A DNA stretch of 25,952 bases from Sulfolobus sp. SCGC AB-777_G06. GTDB lineage: Archaea; Thermoproteota; Thermoprotei_A; Sulfolobales; Sulfolobaceae. A model generated the notes under the pieces. It made no database searches. It was not told where the DNA came from and saw nothing but the letters and a program-made list of their open reading frames with translations. Below, piece by piece: positions 1 through 6,128 of this stretch (within the stretch, counting starts at the first letter, position 1; every line of letters starts with the position of its first letter). Made by a program: the position numbers and the translations under genes. The stretch is from assembly GCA_003086555.1 (NCBI GenBank), contig QEFN01000012.1, positions 1-25,952 on the forward strand, given 5' to 3'.

Positions 1-557
1 ACGCAACGGGAATAAGCACAAACAAGGGAGGACAATACATCATAGCAAAATGGGGTAAAACTAGGGACTCAAAATTCCTCAAGATCGAAATAGTAATGGA
101 TAACGACGAGCTCAACATAATAAACGCCGAAGTAACCACAAACGAGGTTGAGACAGCAGTCAAGACAGTTAAGGATTTACAAGACAAGGGAAAGAAAGTC
201 AAGAAATTTTATGCAGATAAAGCTTATGATGCTAATGAGATTTACAAGACCGGGGTTGAAGTTGTTGTCCCACCTAGGAAGAACGCTTCTACTAGACGTG
301 GCCATCCAGCTAGGAGAAAGGTTGTAAGGGAGTTCAAGAGGTTGGGCTATAATCGTTGGAGGGAGAAGAAGGGTTACGGTGTTAGGTGGAGGATTGAATC
401 CTTATTCTCAGCTGTGAAGCGCACTTTTGGGGAATCTGTTAGGGCTACAAGCTTTTTGGGACAAGTGGTTGAGGCTAAGCTCAAGTTCTGGGCTTATGCA
501 TGGATGCTCCACTTGGCTAATTCTTTAGTTGGTAGAGCTCCGGGTATTAGGGTGTAA
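1..557 (+). CDS. DDE transposase, C-terminal part (cut by window edge)
   Basis: The frame is open from base 3 to the TAA at 555-557, so the ATG at 96 is internal and the gene starts outside the window. The visible part fits an IS4/IS5-type DDE transposase. It opens with the ATGIST-NKGG stretch that normally follows the first catalytic Asp, has a second Asp region (ADKAYD, near base 215) and the Glu region (WRIESLFSAVK, near 390-420), then a hydrophobic tail. The protein cuts and joins IS ends. No frameshift or stop is seen in this part, so the element may be intact. The exact IS family is not certain. The inverted repeat at its right end cannot be defined without the left end. Confidence 0.85.
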   Translation, partial: ATGISTNKGGQYIIAKWGKTRDSKFLKIEIVMDNDELNIINAEVTTNEVETAVKTVKDLQDKGKKVKKFYADKAYDANEIYKTGVEVVVPPRKNASTRRGHPARRKVVREFKRLGYNRWREKKGYGVRWRIESLFSAVKRTFGESVRATSFLGQVVEAKLKFWAYAWMLHLANSLVGRAPGIRV

Positions 558-667
558 GCTTGCGAATAACGTTGAAATAAATATTAATTACTGAAAAATT
601 CTCAGTGTATCATATCATGCTTATGAAATAAATTGAAGAGATCAACAAAGCATATAGTACAATAAGG

Positions 668-702
668 TTTTTATATTGAAGTACGATAAAGTATATTGAG
701 GT
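668..702 (+). promoter_or_regulatory. TATA box and Shine-Dalgarno site of the 75-aa RHH gene
   Basis: A TATA-like run TTTTTATAT at 668-676 lies about 35 nt before the ATG at 706, placing the transcript start close to 698. GAGGT at 698-702 is a possible ribosome binding site but would sit at the very 5' end. Confidence 0.5.
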
Positions 703-705
703 AAA

Positions 706-933
706 ATGCCCAGACCCGGCTATAAATCGGTATATTTCCCTGACGAGGAGTTGTGGAAGAAGATAGTTGATGAGGCTGAGAAAAGGAAAGTAAGCGTTTA
801 TGAAGTGCTGAAGGACGCTTTTGAGTGTTATATGAAGGAAAAGGAAGGAAATAGAACGAGCTTGGAAGAAATAGTTAAGGAACTGCAAGAATTGAAGAGG
901 AGGGTCGAGGAGTTGGAAAAGAAGGTTAAATAG
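706..933 (+). CDS. small ribbon-helix-helix (CopG-like) DNA-binding protein with coiled-coil tail
   Basis: 75 aa. Residues 6-10 (KSVYF) look like the single beta strand of a ribbon-helix-helix protein, followed by two helices, PDEELWKKIVDEAEKR and SVYEVLKDAFECYM. Residues 51-75 form a charged heptad-like coiled coil (LEEIVKELQELKRRVEELEKKVK). Such proteins dimerise and bind short palindromic operators. It is monocistronic with its own TATA box and is followed at once by the dispersed CCCC palindrome at 935. Small regulators of this class are common on crenarchaeal plasmids and viruses. The target is unknown. RHH assignment rests on pattern only. Confidence 0.7.
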   Translation: MPRPGYKSVYFPDEELWKKIVDEAEKRKVSVYEVLKDAFECYMKEKEGNRTSLEEIVKELQELKRRVEELEKKVK

Positions 934-934
934 G

Positions 935-950
935 AAAACTCCCCAGTTTA
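935..950. repeat. dispersed palindrome TAAACT-CCCC-AGTTTA, near-perfect copy
   Basis: Reads AAAACT-CCCC-AGTTTA, one base off the perfect copies at 5676, 7674, 16026 and 25441. The right flank ATGAGAAAAATTCA is shared with the copies at 7674 and 25441, so the repeat is about 30 bp long rather than 16. It lies directly behind the RHH gene. I recall this motif as a proposed recombination site in Sulfolobus conjugative plasmids (unverified here). Confidence 0.8.
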
Positions 951-961
951 ATGAGAAAAAT

Positions 962-1144
962 TCAGCTTATCAACTTCTCAATCACTTTTCTAACTCTGTC
1001 CTTAACTTGAGAAATTTCCGCAACTATCCCGTCATCTTGGAGTTCAAAAGTAGCGAAGCTAAGCACTTCATCTAGCTGGAAGTATACCCTCAGCAGTTAT
1101 ACTAACTCTTCTAAATCCCTTTGAGTTTGCAGTATCTCACTCAT
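962..1144 (-). pseudogene. third gene of a decayed small operon, internal TAA
   Basis: Starting at the ATG at 1144, the frame reads MSEILQTQRDLEELV, meets TAA at 1099-1097 (codon 16), then continues in the same frame as LLRVYFQLDEVLSFATFELQ and ends QVKDRVRKVIEKLIS with TGA at 964-962. One nonsense codon therefore splits a protein of about 60 aa. The product would be a small, charged, mostly helical protein of unknown role. Its start overlaps the end of the gene before it by 8 nt (shared ATGAGTGA), typical of a translationally coupled operon. Re-initiation at an internal codon is possible, but the in-frame continuation points to a damaged gene. Confidence 0.65.
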
Positions 1145-1314
1145 AGTCCTTCACCTCTAAATAATATAAGTACTGGACTAGAGAATTCCTAGCTTCCTCC
1201 AGCTTATCTAAAATTTCCGATTTATAGGCCTCCATAATCTTCATAGCCTCGTTGATGTGGTATAAAGCCTCCAAAAGCTCCAATAACTTATCACCCTGGA
1301 CTTGCGTGGCTCAT
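1137..1314 (-). pseudogene. second gene of a decayed small operon, frameshifted near its start
   Basis: A helical, charged frame (QGDKLLELLEALYHINEAMK, later LDKLEEARNSLVQYLYYLEV) ends at TGA 1139-1137. The natural start is the ATG at 1314, which overlaps the stop of the gene before it as ATGA. However, from that ATG the frame reads only MSHASPG and stops; it is one base out of register with the long frame. A single-base change around GTCCAGG (near 1296) is enough to explain this. Product about 58 aa, unrecognised, probably coiled coil. Confidence 0.6.
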
Positions 1315-1537
1315 CCCCGCGAAGTGATATCTTCTTCTATTTGCATCATTTCCTGCCTTACTTTCTCTATCTCATTCCTTAGTTCAGTACTAGCTAACTG
1401 CTTCAGTGTTTCGATATGACAGCACTTTCCTCTGAACGTAAACCCTTTCACGATCATAGGAAGCCTTAGTGATTTTTTAGGCTGACTGGGTCTAGCACTA
1501 GCATTGTATAATGTACTAGGTTAGCCTGGACTTTCAT
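1311..1537 (-). pseudogene. first gene of a small operon, -1 frameshift at an A_AAA_AAT heptamer
   Basis: From the ATG at 1537 frame 0 reads MKVQANLVHYTMLVLDPVSL-KNH and stops at TAA 1468-1466. Just before, the minus strand has A_AAA_AAT (1478-1472) in the right phase. A -1 slip there leads into SLRLPMIVKGFTFRGKCCH and on through a charged helix (TELRNEIEKVRQEMMQ) to TGA at 1313-1311, giving 75 aa in total. The same heptamer in the same phase is the known -1 frameshift site of the alpha-fucosidase gene of S. solfataricus. It may be programmed, or a one-base loss in an A run. The two genes after it are also damaged, which favours decay. Function unknown. Confidence 0.55.
1472..1478 (-). promoter_or_regulatory. 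candidate -1 ribosomal slippery heptamer
   Basis: Reads A_AAA_AAT on the minus strand with the codon phase required for simultaneous slippage. The zero frame ends two codons later; the -1 frame continues for more than 50 codons. Confidence 0.4.
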
Positions 1538-1635
1538 CGTATATACGCTGAAACGATTATGCCCTCAGATAATACGTAAAAACATCTAACCTTTAATCGG
1601 ATTTTTGGGATTTATGTGGAAATTATGTTTGCTCT

Positions 1636-1651
1636 ATATGATATTTCATAT
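1636..1651. promoter_or_regulatory. palindrome upstream of the 70-aa gene
   Basis: ATATGA-TATT-TCATAT, perfect 6-bp arms around 4 nt. It lies in the gene-free stretch 1538-1742, which otherwise holds AT-rich promoter-like sequence (ATATTATAA near 1700, about 40 nt before the ATG at 1743). Operator role is an inference. Confidence 0.35.
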
Positions 1652-1742
1652 CACAAGACCTATAATATAGCATATGTACGTGGTATATATGGCACGAATA
1701 TATTATAAGTAGTTCAACAGTATAGTTAATAGGGGATTCAAA

Positions 1743-1955
1743 ATGGTGATAACGCATAAATTAACTGACGAGCAGAAAAAGATCCTAGAGAGAATGCAAA
1801 GTAGAATAGACTATATCATCAAAGCTCACAAGGAATATTTAGATGCATTAGCAGAATTTGATAGAACTGGAGTATTGAAAATTCATGGAAAAGTCCTTTA
1901 TGTGAGAAAATATAATAATCGAGAAAATGAAGATAAACGGTTTAATCTTCAATAA
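1743..1955 (+). CDS. small helical protein, unrecognised, convergent with Fic/Doc
   Basis: 70 aa. Residues 5-43 are a long charged helix (LTDEQKKILERMQSRIDYII, then KAHKEYLDALAEFDRTG), followed by a short beta-like KIHGKVLYVRKY and a polar tail. No known motif. The ATG follows AGGGGA by a few bases. Its last 14 bases overlap the 3' end of the Fic/Doc gene on the other strand. Because Fic/Doc toxins are often paired with a small helical antitoxin, this is one possible partner, but pairing of convergent genes would be unusual and the winged-helix gene upstream of Fic is another candidate. Confidence 0.6.
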   Translation: MVITHKLTDEQKKILERMQSRIDYIIKAHKEYLDALAEFDRTGVLKIHGKVLYVRKYNNRENEDKRFNLQ

Positions 1956-2400
1956 TTTTTCGTATAATTTTCCTTATTTTATTTATCGCATACTCATCTT
2001 CTTCTGGTGGGTTATCGGCAACTTCGACTAAGGTGTTAATTAATTCTTCTTCTAAATCTTGTGGGATTTCCTTGTTAAACAATTCGTATAAGATATTTAA
2101 TAACAATACGAAAGCAGTTCTCTTATTGCCGTCAACGAAAGGGTGAGAAGTTATTAAATGATATGTTAATACTGCTAAACTCCTACTACTATCGTTATAA
2201 TTATTTAAGTCTTCTATTGCGGAATAAATCGCGATACCTATAACGTCTAAGTTAATTATTCCCTGCTCGGTATTAGGATCACTTCTGATTATACTGTAGT
2301 GGATTTTTATTATAGTAGGCTCTATATCACCTTTTCTACTTCTCCACTCTTCAAACTCGTTCAGTAGTCCTGCTAAGATCTGCATTAACTTACTTTCCAT
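1942..2400 (-). CDS. Fic/Doc family protein (nucleotidyl- or phosphotransferase)
   Basis: 152 aa with the signature HPFVDGNKRTAF at residues 86-97. The Fic/Doc core is HxFx[D/N]xNKR; the GNKRT form without the second Arg is closer to Doc, which phosphorylates EF-Tu, than to AMP-transferring Fic proteins. The helix before it (GIAIYSAIEDLNNY, then SRSLAVLTYHLIT) fits the Fic fold. I see no clear inhibitory [S/T]xxxE[G/N] helix. The gene sits 12 nt behind a winged-helix gene on the same strand, so they are probably co-transcribed. Likely role is a toxin or plasmid-maintenance function acting in the cytoplasm; the target is unknown. Confidence 0.85.
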   Translation of the reverse strand: MESKLMQILAGLLNEFEEWRSRKGDIEPTIIKIHYSIIRSDPNTEQGIINLDVIGIAIYSAIEDLNNYNDSSRSLAVLTYHLITSHPFVDGNKRTAFVLLLNILYELFNKEIPQDLEEELINTLVEVADNPPEEDEYAINKIRKIIRKIIED

Positions 2401-2412
2401 AGAAAGTCGACC

Positions 2413-2796
2413 TTAACTACTGTCTTCTATTAAACTATATAATTCTTTAAGCTTTTCAACTACCCTTTTACCCTTTTCTGTTAATTTAATATACCACCTT
2501 TTAGGAAAGCCTCTAGTTTCCTCGATCTCTTCTACTAATCTCCACTCCTTTAAGATTTTAATAGGATTATTTACCGGAGCTGTTGAACTTTTTGTAAGTT
2601 CTATCAACTTCCTTAGTGTTGCTTTATCATTTCCATATAGGGCTAATAACACCCTCTGTTGCATTTCCGTTAGGCACTCCATTTTTAATCCTAATCTTAT
2701 CAGAAGTGATGCTGTTACTACTATGAAAATTAAATACCTTACCTTATCCTCCATGTATGACTTCATTAGTTCTCTAACAGCTTCAACAAAATGCAT
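2413..2796 (-). CDS. winged-helix DNA-binding protein upstream of Fic/Doc
   Basis: 127 aa as read from the ATG at 2796. Residues 42-115 form a winged helix-turn-helix: QQRVLLALYGNDKATLRKLI, then the recognition helix region STAPVNNPIKILKEWRLVEE and a wing ending KRWYIKLTEKGKRV. The first 38 residues are odd for such a protein because they include a hydrophobic stretch (YLIFIVVTASLLIRLGL). The true start may be Met39 (base 2682), giving 89 aa; a small plus-strand frame starting at 2753 supports that. Likely a regulator of the fic operon, perhaps its own. An antitoxin role is possible but unproven. Confidence 0.65.
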   Translation of the reverse strand: MHFVEAVRELMKSYMEDKVRYLIFIVVTASLLIRLGLKMECLTEMQQRVLLALYGNDKATLRKLIELTKSSTAPVNNPIKILKEWRLVEEIEETRGFPKRWYIKLTEKGKRVVEKLKELYSLIEDSS

Positions 2797-2878
2797 TACT
2801 AAACAAGTTAGTGAGATTAAGAAATTAGCACGTGAGCATGCTGATAAGATAAGTCTAAAGTATGCTAAGCAAATTTAA
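2753..2878 (+). CDS. possible 41-aa gene or gene remnant
   Basis: An ATG at 2753 opens a frame that ends in a convincing charged helix (EIKKLAREHADKISLKYAKQ) at TAA 2876-2878. A TTAAATA box lies about 20 nt before the ATG. Its first part is antisense to the N-terminus of the longer reading of the winged-helix gene, so both cannot easily be right. It could be the tail of a lost gene. Confidence 0.35.
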   Translation: MYDFISSLTASTKCITKQVSEIKKLAREHADKISLKYAKQI

Positions 2879-3149
2879 GGAATTATTTTAAAACTCCAAT
2901 GAACTCTACACATCTTATATTAAGTACTGTTAATATTCCTAGTTATGGTTCAGCATATTACAAATAACGATTTTTACCTATACTTCTTGAGACTTTGAGC
3001 TAGTCAGAAAACCTTAGATGAGACTCATTGAATTTTCTAACTGTTGTATTTTTACAAAATTCAGTTTTTTGCATAACTAAGGGATTGTTATCGTGATTCT
3101 TTCAATCTCACGCATGATATGCTAATTATCATTCCTTAAATAGCCCTAC
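2879..3149. other. intergenic stretch without recognised gene
   Basis: About 270 bp of AT-rich sequence. I see no open frame with protein-like composition, no tRNA and no clear repeat, only a TATA-like CTTAAATAG near 3135 just before the integrase fragment. Confidence 0.5.
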
Positions 3150-3400
3150 GTGATAAATGTAAATAAGCTGAAGGTACGGGAAATAAAGTTTTCACATTTG
3201 GTGATATTAGGATTCGTGAGGTTAAGGGGAAGTATTATGTTTACTTAATAGAGAACGGTGATGGCGGTCAGAGAAGGGATAATTACGTTGGTTCTTTAGA
3301 ACAAATCGTAAAGGAATATTACGATATGAAGTGCCGCGGCCGGGATTTGAACCCGGGCCACAGGCTCGAAAGGCCAGATAACGTTTCAGTAAAACCTTGA
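3150..3400 (+). pseudogene. N-terminal fragment of an SSV-type tyrosine integrase, int(N), running into tRNA-Glu
   Basis: The frame from 3167 reads FTFGDIRIREVKGKYYVY, then NYVGSLEQIVKEYYDMK and passes straight into the antisense of a tRNA 3' half (CRGRDLNPGHRLERP) before TGA at 3398-3400. The layout matches the N-terminus of the SSV1 integrase (YGDYILRERKGRYYVY, then YVGPLADVV, then PPGFEPG encoded by the tRNA-overlapping attP). There is no in-frame start. A GTG at 3150 opens a short frame one register off, so a frameshift near 3188 is likely. No catalytic C-terminal half (R..HxxR..Y) occurs in the window. It is therefore an integration scar: the gene was partitioned at att by integration and then decayed. 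Confidence 0.75.
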
Positions 3401-3505
3401 AAAGAAACGTTTTCTATTGCGCGTTGAAGTAGAAGTAGAATTATGTTATGAAAGAAAAGTAGAATAAAATGATAGCAGAAATCGGTCAGCGTTTCAAAGC
3501 GTTAA
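3331..3505. repeat. 175-bp direct repeat, copy 1, with tRNA-Glu(TTC) 3' half as att site
   Basis: Bases 3332-3377 are, on the minus strand, the 3' half of a tRNA-Glu: anticodon loop CTTTCGA (anticodon TTC), variable region, T arm CCGGGTTCAAATCCCGG and acceptor CCGCGGCA. The 5' half is missing. The rest (3378-3505) is a non-coding flank rich in AACGTTT / GAAACGT pieces that could be integrase arm sites; it is shared with copy 2 at 5504-5678. Ends in GTTAACGGGAGAGTTAA, a degenerate form of the CCCC palindrome that is perfect after copy 2. Confidence 0.85.
3332..3377 (-). tRNA. partial tRNA-Glu (TTC), 3' half only
   Basis: Anticodon loop CTTTCGA, T arm and acceptor 3' strand are present; D arm and 5' acceptor strand are absent. 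Not functional. Typical attP/att remnant of crenarchaeal integrating elements. Confidence 0.8.
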
Positions 3506-3581
3506 CGGGAGAGTTAATTGAGTCTTTTTAACGCAATTTTTTACTACTAACGCTTATCCTATTACAATTTATCAAAAGTTC

Positions 3582-4103
3582 ATGCGTATAGAGAAGGGCA
3601 TGACAAGGCTAGAGATAGTTGAAAGCCTTATAGGACAAATCTCTGCATTAGGCCTTGAGGTAGAGCCAGTAGTAATAGATGCGGGCTCTTACTCTGTAGA
3701 AGTAATCAACTACTTGTCAAGGTTTAACTTAATCATAGCAGTGCCCGTGGAAAAGGTCGAGATACACAGAAACTTTGATGGAGAACACACTTCGAAATCA
3801 AACGGTAAGAAGACAACTTTTAGGCTAATGGTTCAACCACGGTAGGGAAAAGGATTACTTAGCCAAGTGGATGAATCTAGACGTGCATAGGAGTATTGTC
3901 ATAAAGTGGTATGACAAGGTTAGTACACGATAGAGGTTTCTTACAAGTTAATCAAGTCATTCCTAATCTTTACTTCATCAAGGAGTTGGTTGTTCCGCCT
4001 GCTCATCTTCATCTTGGCAATGCTAATCTACATGATATACTTGCTCCTCAAGGGGAGAACGAGTAAAGAAGACTTCTGCGTGCTATTAACTATCTTGCTT
4101 TAG
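3582..4103 (+). pseudogene. broken DDE transposase remnant
   Basis: Frame 1 (3582-3845; open back to about 3517) reads LEVEPVVIDAGSYSVEVINY and LSRFNLIIAVPVEKVEIH, the region around the second Asp of an ISH3/IS4-like DDE transposase, and ends at TAG 3843-3845. Similar sequence then continues in other frames: DYLAKWMNLDVHRSIVIKWY, then TIEVSYKLIKSFLIFTSSRS, then a hydrophobic stretch and LLLKGRTSKEDFCVLLTILL to TAG at 4101-4103. At least two frame changes have killed it and its N-terminal part is missing. It lies between the two tRNA-Glu repeats, so it probably came in with, or after, the integration events. Confidence 0.7.
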
Positions 4104-4110
4104 CAAGATA
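4091..4110. terminator. perfect hairpin at the end of the transposase remnant
   Basis: TATCTTGC-TTTA-GCAAGATA, 8-bp stem and 4-nt loop, overlapping the last codons of the remnant. It could be a transcription stop signal or part of an IS end. The following 150 bp (to 4260) contain no recognised gene. Confidence 0.4.
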
Positions 4111-4260
4111 ATATTACTACTGTTCAATAATATTCAGGTAAACTATTCTATCCAATTTTTAATTTCCTATAGTTAATTTCGGAATAATGAATTTGCGGTC
4201 TACGGAAATGCTAATTTGAATAAAAAGAGCCAATTAAAAATTGAATAACTATGATGTTGG

Positions 4261-4665
4261 TCAAAGAAATAGGATGACAGCTAACACTATCCCCATTACA
4301 GAAATTATCATGCCGTCTACAACTCTTTTTCTTTCCAACTTGTGAGGATTGTTGAAGAAGTCGAAACTAATACCAGCGTACATGAAACCTAAAATAGCAA
4401 AAAACGCTATAGTACTCAAGGTGATCCAGAGTAGGATGTATAGTGGTACGATCTGGTGATAGAAGTATTTATATATTAAAAGTCCAAAGATACCTAATAG
4501 CGTATTCGTACCATACCATCCTAAAGCTACTATTCTTAAGTTTCTCTTGTATTTTTCCTGTCTTAGCTTAGAATATATTGGTACAAAAACTATTGTACCA
4601 CTTATGTAATTAATCAATGAGTCAAAAACCAACCAATAATAGAAGGTTGAGTCGTCAATAAACAT
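4261..4665 (-). CDS. four-helix membrane protein, third gene of peptide operon
   Basis: 134 aa, very hydrophobic, with about four membrane helices (near residues 8-30, 45-66, 74-97, 115-134) and basic loops (KLRQEKYKRNLR, KLERKRV). No family recognised. It follows the 125-aa gene by 29 nt on the same strand. In a cluster led by a secreted hydrophobic peptide it might serve immunity, export or membrane assembly, but this is inference. Confidence 0.65.
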   Translation of the reverse strand: MFIDDSTFYYWLVFDSLINYISGTIVFVPIYSKLRQEKYKRNLRIVALGWYGTNTLLGIFGLLIYKYFYHQIVPLYILLWITLSTIAFFAILGFMYAGISFDFFNNPHKLERKRVVDGMIISVMGIVLAVILFL

Positions 4666-4694
4666 GTCAAACGTTCTCGTTCCCTGAATAAAAA

Positions 4695-5072
4695 TTATCT
4701 TCTTAATACTTTAACGTATAATGTGCTCATTATGACTACATATAGTAAACTTATTTCAAGAAGTGCTGTAATACTTTTAAAAACTGTTGCAACTATTACA
4801 CTTGCAACTATATAAATTAATATAATTGGTGTAGATATTATAATAAAATTTCTCCATTTTTGTTTAAAATAAGAATCTTTAGTATAATCTTTGTATGAAT
4901 ATCTGATAATTGACTCAATTAACCCCACTGTGCCTACTACAGTTTGTACTAAGAAAATATAGGGAAGTTGAGGATTAGAACTAGAATGAATAGAGTAGTC
5001 GTATCCTAAAATCGAGAATATAGCAACTATAGCAAATAAAGTAAGTAATAAAATTCCTCTTATAGAAATCAT
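4695..5072 (-). CDS. membrane protein, second gene of peptide operon
   Basis: 125 aa with about four membrane segments (residues 5-24, 36-54, 76-94, 100-119) separated by a charged loop (RYSYKDYTKDSYFKQKW). The ATG at 5072 lies 3 nt after the stop of the 65-aa gene; GGTGGATGAG just before it can serve as ribosome binding site, so the two are translationally coupled. No family recognised. Topology is like that of small immunity or accessory membrane proteins. Confidence 0.65.
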   Translation of the reverse strand: MISIRGILLLTLFAIVAIFSILGYDYSIHSSSNPQLPYIFLVQTVVGTVGLIESIIRYSYKDYTKDSYFKQKWRNFIIISTPIILIYIVASVIVATVFKSITALLEISLLYVVIMSTLYVKVLRR

Positions 5073-5075
5073 TTC

Positions 5076-5273
5076 TCATCCACCATAACAATTGTATCCA
5101 AGACCAGCAAATTCAAATGGGAGAACATAAGATGTAAGGACAAATGTTATTGGTGAAGGTTCTGCTGCAGCTATAAATAAAGCTGCTACAGTTGCAGCAG
5201 AAGGAAAAGTGGAAAAAATGAATAATGTAATGATTATCAATCCTGTAATATTAACTTTAAATATTCTCCTCAC
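5076..5273 (-). CDS. small secreted hydrophobic peptide, bacteriocin-like candidate
   Basis: 65 aa. GTG start at 5273 (an ATG 3 nt further upstream is out of frame). A basic N-terminus (RRIFK) and a hydrophobic core (GLIIITLFIFSTF) with a small-residue site near residues 25-28 (PSAA) form a good signal peptide. The rest is small and hydrophobic (TVAALFIAAAEPSP, then FVLTSYVLPFEFAGLG) and ends NCYGG. A Gly/Ala-rich mature peptide of about 40 aa, made first in an operon with two membrane proteins, resembles the logic of bacteriocin clusters. Sulfolobicins are known from this group, but I cannot show homology to them. Confidence 0.55.
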   Translation of the reverse strand: MRRIFKVNITGLIIITLFIFSTFPSAATVAALFIAAAEPSPITFVLTSYVLPFEFAGLGYNCYGG

Positions 5274-5300
5274 ATTTTCTTAATTAAATTTATCTTAAAC

Positions 5301-5315
5301 GCCTTTATAAATTTT
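5301..5315 (-). promoter_or_regulatory. promoter of the peptide operon
   Basis: On the minus strand AAAATTTATAAAGGC has a strong TATA box centred near 5307, about 26 nt before a likely start near 5281, giving a leader of about 8 nt to the GTG at 5273. Confidence 0.6.
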
Positions 5316-5503
5316 ACCCTTGATCGATGTAAAAAAGTTTTAGTAGGTAAGAACTTAATAGCATTTTCAAAATTCAAGAGTTAATACTCACCATCACATT
5401 ATATCTAAATAATAGGGAAAGTAATAGCTAAATCATGATTATTCCTAACAATTACTGATGTTTACTTCCCTAGCTATGTAGGTGGTCTATTTATTAGGAA
5501 TTA

Positions 5504-5678
5504 GTGCCGCGGCCGGGATTTGAACCCGGGCCACAGGCTTGAGAGGCTAGATAACGTTTCAGTTAAACGTTGAAAAGAAACGTGTTGTGTTGCATGTTGA
5601 AGTAGAAGTAGAATTATGTTATGAAAGAAAAGTAGAATAAAATGATAGCAGAAATCGGTCAGCGTTTCAAAACGTTAA
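5504..5678. repeat. 175-bp direct repeat, copy 2, with tRNA-Glu(CTC) 3' half as att site
   Basis: Same layout and length as copy 1 (3331-3505), with scattered substitutions. The tRNA part differs exactly where the isoacceptor differs (anticodon loop CTCTCAA). The flank carries AACGTTTCAGTTAAACGTT and GAAACGTG, and CAGCGTTTCAAAACGTTAA, inverted AACGTT-type pieces suited to integrase binding. No integrase frame reads into this copy (TAG at 5502). It runs straight into the perfect CCCC palindrome at 5676. Confidence 0.85.
5505..5550 (-). tRNA. partial tRNA-Glu (CTC), 3' half only
   Basis: Anticodon loop CTCTCAA (anticodon CTC), T arm and acceptor 3' strand present, 5' half absent. Not functional; an att remnant. 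The isoacceptor differs from that of copy 1. Confidence 0.8.
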
Positions 5679-5691
5679 ACTCCCCAGTTTA
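5676..5691. repeat. dispersed palindrome TAAACT-CCCC-AGTTTA, perfect copy
   Basis: Perfect 16-bp copy fused to the end of the 175-bp att repeat. Its last three bases are also the stop codon of the 143-aa membrane gene on the minus strand, so the gene has been trimmed or joined exactly at the motif. Confidence 0.85.
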
Positions 5692-6120
5692 CCACCATTC
5701 ATTATATTCTGAAAACAGCTTAATAAGGTACATAATCATGACACCTAGTACCGATAATATCAGCCCCCAGACAAACCCATTGATAAAGTTTAACCCAGTC
5801 ATTAAGCCTATTGAAACCACGCCTATGAAGAAAGAACCTAAGAAGAATTTTGCAAAGCTTTCTATTTCTTCTTTTTCCGTTACAACTACAGTCATGATTA
5901 GGAACCCTATAAACCAGCCCATGAAGAAATAGATTCCTAATGAATTTAAGGTTGATTCGAACGGATACGGTAGGACACTGTAAGCTGGTTGGAATAAGAC
6001 ATACGGTACTCCAAAAACCATATACGCTAACCCTAGTACTGCAGTTCCAAAAGAAATGGAGAAAAGTTGAACTAAGACTCCCTTTTTGAGGTCTGCCCAT
6101 GAGGATAAGTCCAGATCCAT
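5689..6120 (-). CDS. four-helix membrane protein paired with a winged-helix gene
   Basis: 143 aa. A short cytoplasmic N-terminus (MDLDLSSWADLKKG) is followed by about four membrane helices (residues 14-40, 58-82, 88-112, 113-136) and a charged tail ending EYNEWW. No family recognised. It starts 8 nt after the winged-helix gene at 6129-6371, which it probably shares a transcript with. Its stop codon lies inside the palindrome at 5676-5691, so a recombination there may have set its C-terminus. Confidence 0.7.
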   Translation of the reverse strand: MDLDLSSWADLKKGVLVQLFSISFGTAVLGLAYMVFGVPYVLFQPAYSVLPYPFESTLNSLGIYFFMGWFIGFLIMTVVVTEKEEIESFAKFFLGSFFIGVVSIGLMTGLNFINGFVWGLILSVLGVMIMYLIKLFSEYNEWW

Positions 6121-6128
6121 TTTATCAC

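Noticed and set aside
610..888. Minus-strand open frame of 92 aa
   Set aside because: Antisense shadow of the RHH gene at 706-933, with no promoter of its own; the plus-strand frame has the protein-like pattern.
3332..5550. Functional tRNA genes
   Set aside because: Only the 3' halves are present, without D arm and 5' acceptor strand, so they are att remnants.
5642..5932. Plus-strand open frame of 96 aa, and a 126-aa minus frame at 5720-6100
   Set aside because: Both overlap the membrane protein 5689-6120 out of frame; composition is non-protein-like and the hydrophobic frame fits far better.
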